Shown: positions 1 through 5,990 of the stretch, piece by piece
How the letters are laid out: every line of letters begins with the position of its first letter
Position numbering within the stretch: position 1 is the first letter of the stretch
From: Actinomycetota bacterium
GTDB lineage: Bacteria; Actinomycetota; Acidimicrobiia; Spongiisociales; UBA11373
Reading direction: 5' to 3'
Length of the DNA: 6,704 nucleotides
Assembly (NCBI GenBank): GCA_003486285.1
Contig: DNGH01000263.1
Span: forward strand, 1-6,704
Made by a program: the position numbers and the translations under genes
Notes under the pieces: generated by a model
What the model was told of the DNA's origin: nothing
The model's database searches: none
The model's input: the letters and a program-made list of their open reading frames with translations, nothing else

Positions 1-677
1 CCGGAGTCGTCCTCACGTCGGCGCGAGGCGCCCACACCCCCGCGGTGGCCGAACATGCCATCGCCCTGCTGATGGCGACGGTGCGGGGCCTGGGCCCGGC
101 GATACGCGATGCGGCAGATCGGACCTGGACGGCGCGGCGTCCTGCCCACGAGGTGCGAGGGCTCACACTCGGCGTTCTCGGACTGGGTTCGATCGGCGAG
201 GAGGTGGCCACGATCGCCACTGCCCTCGGGATGACGGTCATCGGCACCAAGCGCTCACCCGAGGGGTACTCCGGGGTGGCACGGCGGGTGGTGGGACCCG
301 ACCAGACCCTCGCCATCTGCCAGGAGGCAGACGCCGTCATCGTGACACTCCCGCACGACGACATACCAGCCGTGGGTCCCGCAGAACTCGCCGCGCTGCG
401 AGACGGATGGATCGTCAACGTGGGGCGCGGCTCGGCGATCGACGAGGCAGCACTGATCGAGGCTCTGGCAGACGGAACGCTCCGCGGCGCCGGGTTGGAC
501 GTATTCACGACCGAACCATTGCCGGCGGACTCCCCACTGTGGGATCTCCCGTCCGCCGTGATCACACCGCATGCCGCGTGGTCCACGGACCGGCTGGCCC
601 CGCGCATCGCCGCGGTCTTCGCCACCAACCTGGAGGCGTATCGGGGGGAGGCGCTATGGGCGACCCGAGTGGGGTGA
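1..677 (+). CDS. D-2-hydroxyacid dehydrogenase, NAD(P)-binding (5' partial)
   Basis: Likely reduces a 2-oxoacid to a D-2-hydroxyacid, or the reverse, in the cytoplasm. The reading frame is open from base 3 and the window starts inside the gene. The GTG at 45 is internal, because the residues before it (GVVLTSARGAHTP) are already family-like and lead into VAEHAIALLM. The 224 visible residues contain the Rossmann motif GLGSIG (visible residues 60-65) and the catalytic set: Arg in NVGRGS (142), Glu in TTEPLP (171) and His in TPHAAW (190). About 90-100 N-terminal residues are missing compared with the usual 310-330. After the second beta strand the sequence reads GTKRSP, with basic residues instead of the Asp typical of NAD enzymes, which suggests NADP(H) (inference). 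The exact substrate (glyoxylate/hydroxypyruvate type or other) cannot be told. It converges with the NIPSNAP gene downstream. Confidence 0.93.
   Translation, partial: GVVLTSARGAHTPAVAEHAIALLMATVRGLGPAIRDAADRTWTARRPAHEVRGLTLGVLGLGSIGEEVATIATALGMTVIGTKRSPEGYSGVARRVVGPDQTLAICQEADAVIVTLPHDDIPAVGPAELAALRDGWIVNVGRGSAIDEAALIEALADGTLRGAGLDVFTTEPLPADSPLWDLPSAVITPHAAWSTDRLAPRIAAVFATNLEAYRGEALWATRVG
647..651 (+). promoter_or_regulatory. Ribosome binding site of the short remnant at 656
   Basis: GGAGG, inside a GGGGGGAGG run, lies four bases before the ATG at 656 and within the end of the hydroxyacid dehydrogenase gene. It is the main reason to think translation once restarted here. The spacing is slightly short. 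Confidence 0.35.
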
Positions 678-750
678 TCGAAGCGCGATTGGCCGAGCTG
701 TTCCCGACGATGCGCCGATCGAGGTCGATCTCGTCGCCGAGGTCGTGTAA
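656..750 (+). pseudogene. Possible short frameshifted coding remnant
   Basis: An ATG at 656 overlaps the 3' end of the dehydrogenase and has a strong upstream purine-rich site. The first codons give a protein-like stretch, MGDPSGVIEARLAELFP. Continuing in that frame gives an implausible Arg/Ser-rich string that runs through the opposite-strand gene. Stepping to the next frame near base 706 gives DDAPIEVDLVAEVV and then TAA at 748-750. A single missing base would join these into one 31-residue acidic peptide. It could be the remains of a larger gene, a very short real gene carrying a sequencing error, or chance. I do not recognise the family. The case rests only on residue composition and the ribosome binding site. 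Confidence 0.25.
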
Positions 751-757
751 CCGCGCG

Positions 758-1072
758 CTAACGCAAGGCAGACCCGGCGGTCGGGGTCACGACCTCGACA
801 CGGGCATCCGTCTCGAGCGCGAGCGCGTACGGTGCCAGGGTCGTCTTCCAGAGGTCGCTCCCGTAGACGGCCGCATACTGTCGGCCACGCTCGTCGGTGT
901 CCGCGAACGATCTCAGATAGAAGAAGGCATCCGGATCGTCGTCCGAAACGAACTGTCCGACGATGCGCATGCCGGCGGCTTCCATCACGGGAAGAACGTC
1001 GCTCTCGAACCAGGCGATGAACTCGTCCCGCTTGCCGGTGACGATCGTGTACCGGCGTATCTCCAGCAACAT
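758..1072 (-). CDS. NIPSNAP-family small protein
   Basis: This is a 104-residue protein that fits a single NIPSNAP domain, a ferredoxin-like dimeric alpha/beta barrel fold. Family-like features are LLEIRRYTIVTGKRDEFIAWF (2-22, first strand and helix), the DVLPVMEAAGMRIVGQF segment (25-41), and FYLRSFADTDERGRQYAAVY (51-70), matching the usual pattern of aromatic strand, acidic turn and Arg. There is no signal peptide or membrane segment. The start at 1072 is fixed by AGGAGG eight bases upstream. Longer in-frame starts reach into the SDR gene and give non-family sequence. Bacterial NIPSNAP proteins are often found in catabolic clusters but their biochemical role is mostly undefined; they may bind or isomerise small molecules. 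It is transcribed divergently from the SDR gene and shares its 66-base control region. Confidence 0.88.
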   Translation of the reverse strand: MLLEIRRYTIVTGKRDEFIAWFESDVLPVMEAAGMRIVGQFVSDDDPDAFFYLRSFADTDERGRQYAAVYGSDLWKTTLAPYALALETDARVEVVTPTAGSALR

Positions 1073-1080
1073 CTCGCTCT

Positions 1081-1086
1081 CCTCCT
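1081..1086 (-). promoter_or_regulatory. Ribosome binding site of the NIPSNAP gene
   Basis: AGGAGG on the minus strand, eight bases before the ATG at 1072. It decides the start of a frame that is otherwise open much further upstream, to 1312. Confidence 0.8.
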
Positions 1087-1100
1087 GCGAACCTGAGCGG

Positions 1101-1114
1101 CAATCTATAGATTC
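1101..1114. promoter_or_regulatory. AT-rich palindrome in the divergent gap; candidate operator or bidirectional -10
   Basis: Bases 1102-1113 read AATCTATAGATT, a perfect 12-base palindrome and the only AT-rich patch in the 66-base gap between the NIPSNAP and SDR starts. On each strand it contains TAGATT, which fits the TANNNT form of a -10 hexamer. On the plus strand this would place transcription start near 1120, just before the SDR ribosome binding site; on the minus strand near 1095, just before the NIPSNAP site. No good -35 is visible on either side. The 14-base block CAATCTATAGATTC recurs with two changes at 2322-2335, upstream of the FAD subunit gene. Whether it is a promoter core, a repressor site or both is inference. 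Confidence 0.5.
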
Positions 1115-1128
1115 ACCCGAACGAGTGC

Positions 1129-1133
1129 GGAGG
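1129..1133 (+). promoter_or_regulatory. Ribosome binding site of the SDR gene
   Basis: GGAGG with a five-base spacer to the ATG at 1139. It supports that start. Confidence 0.75.
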
Positions 1134-1138
1134 TCGCG

Positions 1139-1894
1139 ATGGATCTGGCAGAAAAACGAGTGCTGGTCACCGGGGCATCCCGCAATCTCGGCAGGACGAT
1201 CTGCGAGCGTTTCGCCGATGTCGGCATGTCGGTGGCGCTCAACTACCACACGACCAGAGAACCCGCCGAAGCGCTGGCGGCCGCTCTGCGCGACCGTACT
1301 GGAGCCCGCCACGCCGCCGTCGCCGGCGACGTCACCGACGCCGGCTCCGTACGGTCGATGGTCGCCAGTGCTGTCGCGGAACTCGGCGGACCGATCAACG
1401 TACTGATCAACAACGCAGGACCGTACGGGATGACGCCCTTCGTGGACATGGACGAGACAGAGTGGGACAACGTCTGGGACGCGAACGTGAAAGCGTCCTA
1501 CCTCGTGACCCGGGAGGTGGCTCCGGGGATGCGTGCGGCCGGATGGGGGCGCATCATCAACATGTCGGCGGTGTCGGCATGGGTCCGCAACCGTTCCATC
1601 TATGGACTCGCCAAGGCGGCCATCATCACGCTCACCGAGGAGCTCGCCGTCGAACTCGCTCCCGAGATCACGGTGAATGCCATCGCTCCCGGTCAGATAC
1701 TCGAGAGTCTCGACGACCTCGGTGAGTTCTCCCGGGAGTGGGCCGAGAAGGTGACGGCGCGAACCCCGGCCGGGAGGTTGGTGACGCGGTCCGAACTCGC
1801 AGAGATGGCGTATCTGCTGTGCACGCCTGCCTTCGACATGGTGACCGGGATGACCATCCCGGTCGACGGCGGCCTCCGGCTGCCCCGCTTCTGA
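1139..1894 (+). CDS. Short-chain dehydrogenase/reductase (SDR, classical type)
   Basis: A cytoplasmic NAD(P)-dependent oxidoreductase that would interconvert an alcohol and a carbonyl. At 251 residues it has the normal classical SDR length. It shows the cofactor motif TGASRNLG (11-18, Asn where Gly is commoner), GDV (63-65), NNAG (91-94), Asn116, Ser143 in INMSAVS, Tyr155-x3-Lys159 in YGLAK, the APG turn (183-185) and the C-terminal GMTIPVDGG segment. These give a complete Asn-Ser-Tyr-Lys catalytic set. After the second strand it reads NYHTTR with no acidic residue, as in FabG-like NADP enzymes, so NADP(H) is likely (inference). The FabG-like look does not imply fatty acid synthesis; SDRs of this type are common in catabolic loci. 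It is the first gene of the rightward unit and overlaps the next gene by one base (TGATG). Confidence 0.95.
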   Translation: MDLAEKRVLVTGASRNLGRTICERFADVGMSVALNYHTTREPAEALAAALRDRTGARHAAVAGDVTDAGSVRSMVASAVAELGGPINVLINNAGPYGMTPFVDMDETEWDNVWDANVKASYLVTREVAPGMRAAGWGRIINMSAVSAWVRNRSIYGLAKAAIITLTEELAVELAPEITVNAIAPGQILESLDDLGEFSREWAEKVTARTPAGRLVTRSELAEMAYLLCTPAFDMVTGMTIPVDGGLRLPRF

Positions 1895-2295
1895 TGACCG
1901 CCGACACGACCGCGCGGGTGCTCGGCCGCCTGTATGAGGCGTTCTTCGCCGGGGACCCGGCAGGCATGGTCGCTCTCATGTCTGACACCGTCGAGGTCCG
2001 CTTTCTCGGTCAAGCTCACCTCGACGGGCTCGAGGAGGCCAAACGGTTCTTCGCGCACAACGGGCCCCTGCTCAAAGGCCTGAACTTCCACATCCGGCGC
2101 CGCGTCATCGACGGGGAATGGGCCGCGGTCGTGTGGGAAGAAACGGCGACAGTCGCCGCGACCGGGGCTCCTTGGGAGAATCACGGTGTCGATGTCTTCC
2201 GCGTGCAGGAAGGCAAGATCACCCTCCTGCACGAGAACAACGACTGCAGGATCGTGCACGAGCACCTCCCGCGGTACCAGCCCGACATCGCGTGA
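1894..2295 (+). CDS. SnoaL-like / NTF2-like small protein
   Basis: A 133-residue protein with the cone-shaped alpha+beta pattern of the SnoaL/NTF2-like superfamily. It has an N-terminal helix RLYEAFFAGDPAGMVALMSDTVEVRFLG (12-39), a second helix GLEEAKRFFAHNGPLL (45-60), then strands with FHIRRRVIDGEWAAVVWEETATV (65-87), WENHGVDVFRVQEGKITLLHENND (94-117) and a short tail. Members include polyketide cyclases, ketosteroid-isomerase-like enzymes, dehydratases and non-enzymatic ligand binders, so a specific reaction cannot be assigned. The start ATG at 1894 overlaps the SDR stop by one base, indicating translational coupling. The frame is open further upstream, but that part lies inside the SDR gene and is not family-like. 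A role on the SDR substrate or product is inference. Confidence 0.88.
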   Translation: MTADTTARVLGRLYEAFFAGDPAGMVALMSDTVEVRFLGQAHLDGLEEAKRFFAHNGPLLKGLNFHIRRRVIDGEWAAVVWEETATVAATGAPWENHGVDVFRVQEGKITLLHENNDCRIVHEHLPRYQPDIA

Positions 2296-2321
2296 TCGGC
2301 ACCTGCGGTCCGGCCTGGACA

Positions 2322-2335
2322 CAATCTGTAGAATC
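2322..2335 (+). promoter_or_regulatory. Second copy of the AT-rich element; candidate promoter or operator of the hydroxylase genes
   Basis: CAATCTGTAGAATC matches the block at 1101-1114 in 12 of 14 positions and keeps the TCT..AGA core. It holds TAGAAT (2329-2334), five of six to the TATAAT -10 consensus, which would place transcription start near 2341, about 26 bases before the GTG of the FAD subunit. No convincing -35 lies at 16-18 bases. A seven-base inverted repeat, GGTCCGG (2307-2313) and CCGGACC (2335-2341), flanks it. The function is inferred from position and recurrence. Confidence 0.45.
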
Positions 2336-2355
2336 CGGACCCGGCACACGTCCAG

Positions 2356-2361
2356 AGGAGG
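2356..2361 (+). promoter_or_regulatory. Ribosome binding site deciding the GTG start of the FAD subunit
   Basis: AGGAGG with a five-base spacer to the GTG at 2367. It selects this non-ATG start within a frame that is open upstream into the previous gene. Confidence 0.8.
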
Positions 2362-2366
2362 GTTTC

Positions 2367-3230
2367 GTGGAGTTCACGTCGGCGGCCTCGGTAGAGGAGG
2401 CCACCGCCCTCCTGGTCGAGTACGGCACTGCCGCTCAGATCCTGGCTGGCGGAACCGATGTGATGCTGCAGCAGGCACGCGGTGAGATTTCCGCCGGCGT
2501 TCTGATTCACATCGGTCGAATCCCGGGTCTCGTCGGCATCACCGGCAACGGCTCCGTGCGCATCGGCCCGCTCACCACACACCGCTCACTGGCCCGCAGC
2601 CGGCTTGTCCTCATGACGGCGCCAGCGCTCGCCGAGGCGGCCGCGACTGTTGGCGGTTGGCAGACGCAGGCGGTCGGCACGATCGGTGGAAACGTCTGCA
2701 ACGCCTCACCGGCCGCAGACACGGCAGCCCCGCTGCTCGTCGCCGGGGCATCATTCGAACTCACCGGCCCCCGGGGTACCCGGACGGTCGTCGGGGACTC
2801 CTTCTTCATCGGGCGGCGGCAGACGGCGCGGGCGACAGACGAAATCCTCACCGCGATCGTGCTCCCACACCACCCGGAAAGAACCGGAGACGCCTACCTG
2901 AAGGTCGGCCGCCGCAGCGCCATGGAGGTCGCGGTGGTGGGACTGGCGGCGCGCCTCACCCTCGACGTCGACGGAACTGTGGAGGGCGCCAGGATCGCGG
3001 CGTGCTCGGTTGCTCCGACACCGATGCGGATCGCGGAGGCAGAGGAGATCCTGCAAGGAAGCCGAATGGAGAGCGAGGCGATCGCGGCCGCGGGAGAGGC
3101 GCTCACGCGGGCGGTGTCGCCGATCGATGACGCCCGGGCCACGGCCGCATACCGAACCAGGGTGCTGCCGGGACTCCTGGCGCGCGCCCTCGGCGTCGCC
3201 GCAGCCCGGGCCGAGAGGGGCGTCGGATGA
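2367..3230 (+). CDS. Molybdenum hydroxylase, FAD-binding medium subunit (CoxM/XdhB-like)
   Basis: The electron-exit subunit of a xanthine-oxidase-family hydroxylase. It carries FAD and takes electrons from the 2Fe-2S subunit to an acceptor. The 287 residues match the usual length. Starting from GTG the N-terminus EFTSAASVEEATALL is typical. The pyrophosphate-binding motifs are AGGTD (27-31) and TIGGN (105-109) followed by VCNASPAADTAAPLL (110-124). The C-terminal CO-dehydrogenase flavoprotein domain spans roughly 175-280, with YLKVGRRSAMEVAVVGLAARL (177-197) as its hallmark start. The order FAD, 2Fe-2S, Mo subunit follows that of CO dehydrogenase operons, but the large subunit is not of the CO type. 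The stop overlaps the next start (ATGA), so the subunits are translationally coupled. A promoter-like element lies 32 bases upstream of the start. Confidence 0.95.
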   Translation: MEFTSAASVEEATALLVEYGTAAQILAGGTDVMLQQARGEISAGVLIHIGRIPGLVGITGNGSVRIGPLTTHRSLARSRLVLMTAPALAEAAATVGGWQTQAVGTIGGNVCNASPAADTAAPLLVAGASFELTGPRGTRTVVGDSFFIGRRQTARATDEILTAIVLPHHPERTGDAYLKVGRRSAMEVAVVGLAARLTLDVDGTVEGARIAACSVAPTPMRIAEAEEILQGSRMESEAIAAAGEALTRAVSPIDDARATAAYRTRVLPGLLARALGVAAARAERGVG

Positions 3231-3700
3231 GCGCCGTCACCTTCACCGTCAACGGGCGCATCGTCACGCTGGATGCCGATGGCGCCGACACCCTGCTCAC
3301 CGTGCTGCGCGATCGCCTCGGTCTGACCGGCACCAAGGAAGGGTGCGCCGAGGGCGAGTGCGGGGCGTGCACCGTATTGGTGGATGGGGTCCCGGTGGAC
3401 TCGTGCCTCCTCAACGTCCACGCCGTCGCGGGCAGCGATGTGCTCACGATCGAGGGACTGGCGACCTCCGACGGTCGTCTCAGCCCCATCCAACAGGCAT
3501 TCGTCGACAACTTCTCGGTGCAGTGCGGATTCTGCACACCCGGATTCCTGATGACGCTCACCGCGTTGATCGCGGACACCCCCACTCCAGATGAAGTGAC
3601 CATTCGCTCGGCCCTCTCGGGCAACCTCTGCCGGTGCACCGGCTACTCGACGATCGTCGACGCCGTCATGGCGGCCACGGGCCAGACGGAGAGATCATGA
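3227..3700 (+). CDS. Molybdenum hydroxylase, 2Fe-2S small subunit (CoxS/XdhC-iron-sulfur-like)
   Basis: Carries the two [2Fe-2S] clusters that pass electrons from the molybdenum centre to FAD. The 157-residue protein has all eight cysteine ligands with correct spacing. The plant-ferredoxin-type N-terminal domain has Cys40-x4-Cys45-x2-Cys48-x11-Cys60 in GCAEGECGACTV. The all-helical C-terminal domain has Cys100-x2-Cys103 in QCGFCTPG and Cys135-x-Cys137 in NLCRCTGY. No signal peptide is seen, so the complex is cytoplasmic. The start is an ATG in an ATGA overlap with the FAD subunit stop, with a purine-rich GAGAGGGG upstream. The stop again forms ATGA with the large subunit, which suggests stoichiometric production. 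Confidence 0.97.
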   Translation: MSAVTFTVNGRIVTLDADGADTLLTVLRDRLGLTGTKEGCAEGECGACTVLVDGVPVDSCLLNVHAVAGSDVLTIEGLATSDGRLSPIQQAFVDNFSVQCGFCTPGFLMTLTALIADTPTPDEVTIRSALSGNLCRCTGYSTIVDAVMAATGQTERS

Positions 3701-5985
3701 CGGTCTCCGTGGGCAGGTCGGTGGTACGACAGGACGCGGATCCCAAGGTCCGCGGACAGGCGGTCTTCGGGGTCGATTTCGAACTGTCCGGGTCGCTGCA
3801 CGCCGTCCTGGTCCGGTCCCCGATCGCGTCGGGCCGGATCCGTTCCGTCGAGACGTCGTCGGCTGCGGCCGTTCCGGGGGTGCGCCTGGTGGCGACCGCC
3901 GCCGATGCTCCCCGCATCCTCAGCGGTCTCGCACTGGCTGACCAGCCACTGTTCGCCGGGGACGTGGTCCGCTACGAGGGCGAGCCGATCGCGGCCGTGG
4001 TGGCCGATACCGTCACCATCGCCCGCGCCGCCGCCGCACGCGTCGTGGTCGACATCGAACCCCTGCCCGTGGTGGCGTCCCTCTCCGCTGCGGTCGCCCC
4101 GGGGGCGCCGCTCGTGCACGCCGACTGGAGCACGTATCGGCCGAGCCCCGGACTCCCGGACTGGCCACGCCACGACAACGTGGTCGGAGAGATGCGCTTC
4201 GACAGTGGTGGGGTCGATGACGTCTTCTCCACCGCCGACGTCGTCATCGAGGATGTCTACACCGCCGATCGCCAGTACCAGGCGTATCTCGAACCCAAGA
4301 GTGCGACCGCCGTGTACGAAGCAGGTCGCTACACCATCCACGCGGCGCACCAGTATCACTTCAACGTCAGGGATCGGACCGCGGCGGCTCTCGGCATCCT
4401 CCCGTCTCGGGTGAGGGTGATCGGGCACCACATGGGCGGCGGCTTCGGTGCCAAGCTCGACGTCGGCCTCGAGCCATACGCCGCGCTTCTCGCCCGACTC
4501 GCCGGCGCGCCGGTGAAGATGGTCAACGACCGGGTCGAGGACCTTCTCAGCTGCAACTCCCGGGAGAACGCCATAATCCGGGTCCGTTCCGGCGTCACCA
4601 GGAACGGGCGAATCCTGGCGCGTGAGTTCCTGGTGGACATGGATGCTGGGGCCTATGCCGGCGACACGGTGTTTCTCACCAGCATTGCGCTGTTCGTGGC
4701 CGAAGGGCCCTACTCGGTCGATCGGACCCGGGTGGTGGCACGCGCTCTGTACACCAACACGGCCCCGACGGGAGCCTTCAGAGGGGTGTCGGGTACCTAC
4801 CTGTACTTCGCGCTGGAACGCCACACGGACAACCTCGCCAACGCCCTCGGCATGGATCGCCGCGACTTCCGAATCAGGAACGCAATCGATGCGGGCCACA
4901 CGATGCTCAACGGCCAGGTGCTGGAGGACTCGGACCTGCTGCGCGCTGCGTTCGACGCCATCGACGAAGTCGCCCCCTGGGAGACCCTGGGCAGGGGACC
5001 GAACCGTGGCGTGGGGATCGCAGCCACGGTCTGGCTGACGAACCCGATGCCGGGGGCGGTCACTCTGCGGCTCGAACCCGACGGAAGCCTTGGTGTCGTC
5101 ACCGGCGCCGCCGAGATCGGAACGGGGGCTGTGGCGCTCGGAGTACGCCAGGTGGCAGCTGAAGAACTCGGAATCGATCCGGATCTCGTGGTCCTCACCA
5201 TGCCCGACACCGATGCCCATGCCTACGACGGCGGCGCTCAGGGCAGTCGCACGACCCACATCGTCGGGCGTGCCGTCCAGCACGCCGCCGCCGGTCTCCG
5301 CGAGCGGATCTTCGGACAGGCGGCGAAGCTGCTCGACAGTGGCGCCGACGAACTCGAGATCACCGATGGACGGGTCCGGATGGTGTCGGATCCGCAGCGC
5401 ACCGTGACGCTAGGCCAGGTAGCCGGAGCAGCCATGTTCGACGGTGGCCCGATCATCTCGAGCGGGTCGTACGCCACCCCCGCTCCCAAACACGATCCCG
5501 ACGCCGCCACCGGCCTCCTCTTTGCCACCTTCCCGACGCCGACCTACCACGTGCACGTGGCCGAGGTCGAAGTCGATCCCGTCACCGGGCGCGTGACGGT
5601 CCTGCGCTACCTGGTCGCGCAGGAGGTCGGGAGAGCGATCAATCCAGCCGGCGTGATGGGGCAGATCCAGGGTGGGGTCACCCAGGGGCTCGGGTACGCG
5701 CTGTGGGAGACGCTCCAGATCGGGGACGACGGCCGTTATCGGCAGAGATCACTCGAGGCGTACAAGCTCCCGATCGCGCTCGATGTGCCCCGCGTGGAGG
5801 CGATCCTCCTTGAACACCCAGCCGACGCCGGACCCTACGGGGCAAAGGGAGTGGCGGAACCGCCGATCGTCCCGGTCGCTGCCGCCATCGCCAATGCCGT
5901 CGCCGATGCGACCGGTGGCTCCATCGTCCGCCTTCCGATCACACCCGACGACGTACTGAACGCACTCGAATCCTCGAAGGAGTAG
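3697..5985 (+). CDS. Molybdenum hydroxylase, molybdopterin-binding large subunit (xanthine dehydrogenase family)
   Basis: The catalytic subunit, 762 residues, binds the Mo-molybdopterin cofactor and hydroxylates its substrate with water. The N-terminal aldehyde-oxidase/xanthine-dehydrogenase a/b hammerhead domain covers roughly 15-125 (DPKVRGQAVFGVDFELSG, LVRSPIASGRIRSV). The Mo-binding part follows, with RQYQAYLEP (192-200), Gln219 in HAAHQYHF, GGGFGAK (247-253), Arg362 in GAFRGVSG, GAAEIGTG (470-477), DGGAQGSRTTHIVGRAV (511-527) and the catalytic glutamate Glu721 in GAKGVAEPP. The CO-dehydrogenase active-site loop AYRCSFR is absent, so this is not a true CO dehydrogenase. After GGGFGAK comes Leu254 where bovine xanthine oxidase has substrate-binding Glu802, so purine is not the obvious substrate. 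The start ATG at 3697 overlaps the previous stop and has GGAG at 3688-3691. In-frame upstream sequence lies in the 2Fe-2S gene and is rejected. No cofactor-insertion gene (XdhC/CoxF type) is in the window. Confidence 0.95.
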   Translation: MTVSVGRSVVRQDADPKVRGQAVFGVDFELSGSLHAVLVRSPIASGRIRSVETSSAAAVPGVRLVATAADAPRILSGLALADQPLFAGDVVRYEGEPIAAVVADTVTIARAAAARVVVDIEPLPVVASLSAAVAPGAPLVHADWSTYRPSPGLPDWPRHDNVVGEMRFDSGGVDDVFSTADVVIEDVYTADRQYQAYLEPKSATAVYEAGRYTIHAAHQYHFNVRDRTAAALGILPSRVRVIGHHMGGGFGAKLDVGLEPYAALLARLAGAPVKMVNDRVEDLLSCNSRENAIIRVRSGVTRNGRILAREFLVDMDAGAYAGDTVFLTSIALFVAEGPYSVDRTRVVARALYTNTAPTGAFRGVSGTYLYFALERHTDNLANALGMDRRDFRIRNAIDAGHTMLNGQVLEDSDLLRAAFDAIDEVAPWETLGRGPNRGVGIAATVWLTNPMPGAVTLRLEPDGSLGVVTGAAEIGTGAVALGVRQVAAEELGIDPDLVVLTMPDTDAHAYDGGAQGSRTTHIVGRAVQHAAAGLRERIFGQAAKLLDSGADELEITDGRVRMVSDPQRTVTLGQVAGAAMFDGGPIISSGSYATPAPKHDPDAATGLLFATFPTPTYHVHVAEVEVDPVTGRVTVLRYLVAQEVGRAINPAGVMGQIQGGVTQGLGYALWETLQIGDDGRYRQRSLEAYKLPIALDVPRVEAILLEHPADAGPYGAKGVAEPPIVPVAAAIANAVADATGGSIVRLPITPDDVLNALESSKE
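5977..5982 (+). promoter_or_regulatory. Ribosome binding site of the DUF917 gene
   Basis: AAGGAG lies in the last codons of the large subunit, eight bases before the ATG at 5991. It supports that start over the later in-frame ATG at 6015 and implies co-transcription. Confidence 0.75.
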
Positions 5986-5990
5986 TCAGC

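Noticed and set aside
678..757. Possible terminator between the converging dehydrogenase and NIPSNAP genes
   Set aside because: A near-palindrome CGAGGTCGATCTCG (720-733) is present, but it leaves no usable loop and has no T-tract on either strand, so I do not call a terminator.
407..1096. Plus-strand open frame across the dehydrogenase end and the NIPSNAP gene
   Set aside because: Its translation is Arg/Gly-rich and lacks domain features. Only the short part from 656 to about 705 looks protein-like and is reported separately as a possible remnant.
1738..1893. N-terminal extension of the SnoaL-like protein inside the SDR gene
   Set aside because: This part is out of frame within a well-supported SDR and is not family-like. 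The ATG at 1894 gives a normal 133-residue protein.
2308..2320. Small hairpin GTCC-GGCCT-GGAC after the SnoaL-like gene
   Set aside because: The four-base stem without a T-run is too weak for an intrinsic terminator. The genes may be partly co-transcribed across the gap.
2118..2366. N-terminal extension of the FAD subunit
   Set aside because: The extension overlaps the SnoaL-like gene out of frame and is Arg/Pro-rich. The GTG at 2367 has a good ribosome binding site and gives the standard family N-terminus.
3643..5283. Long open frame of 546 codons on the minus strand
   Set aside because: It lies fully antisense to the 2Fe-2S and molybdopterin subunits, has low-complexity Gly/Arg/Asp/His-rich composition without motifs, and is explained by GC-rich codon bias.
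2367..5985. Aerobic CO dehydrogenase (coxMSL)
   Set aside because: The gene order fits, but the large subunit has GAFRGVSG in place of the AYRCSFR loop of true CO dehydrogenases.
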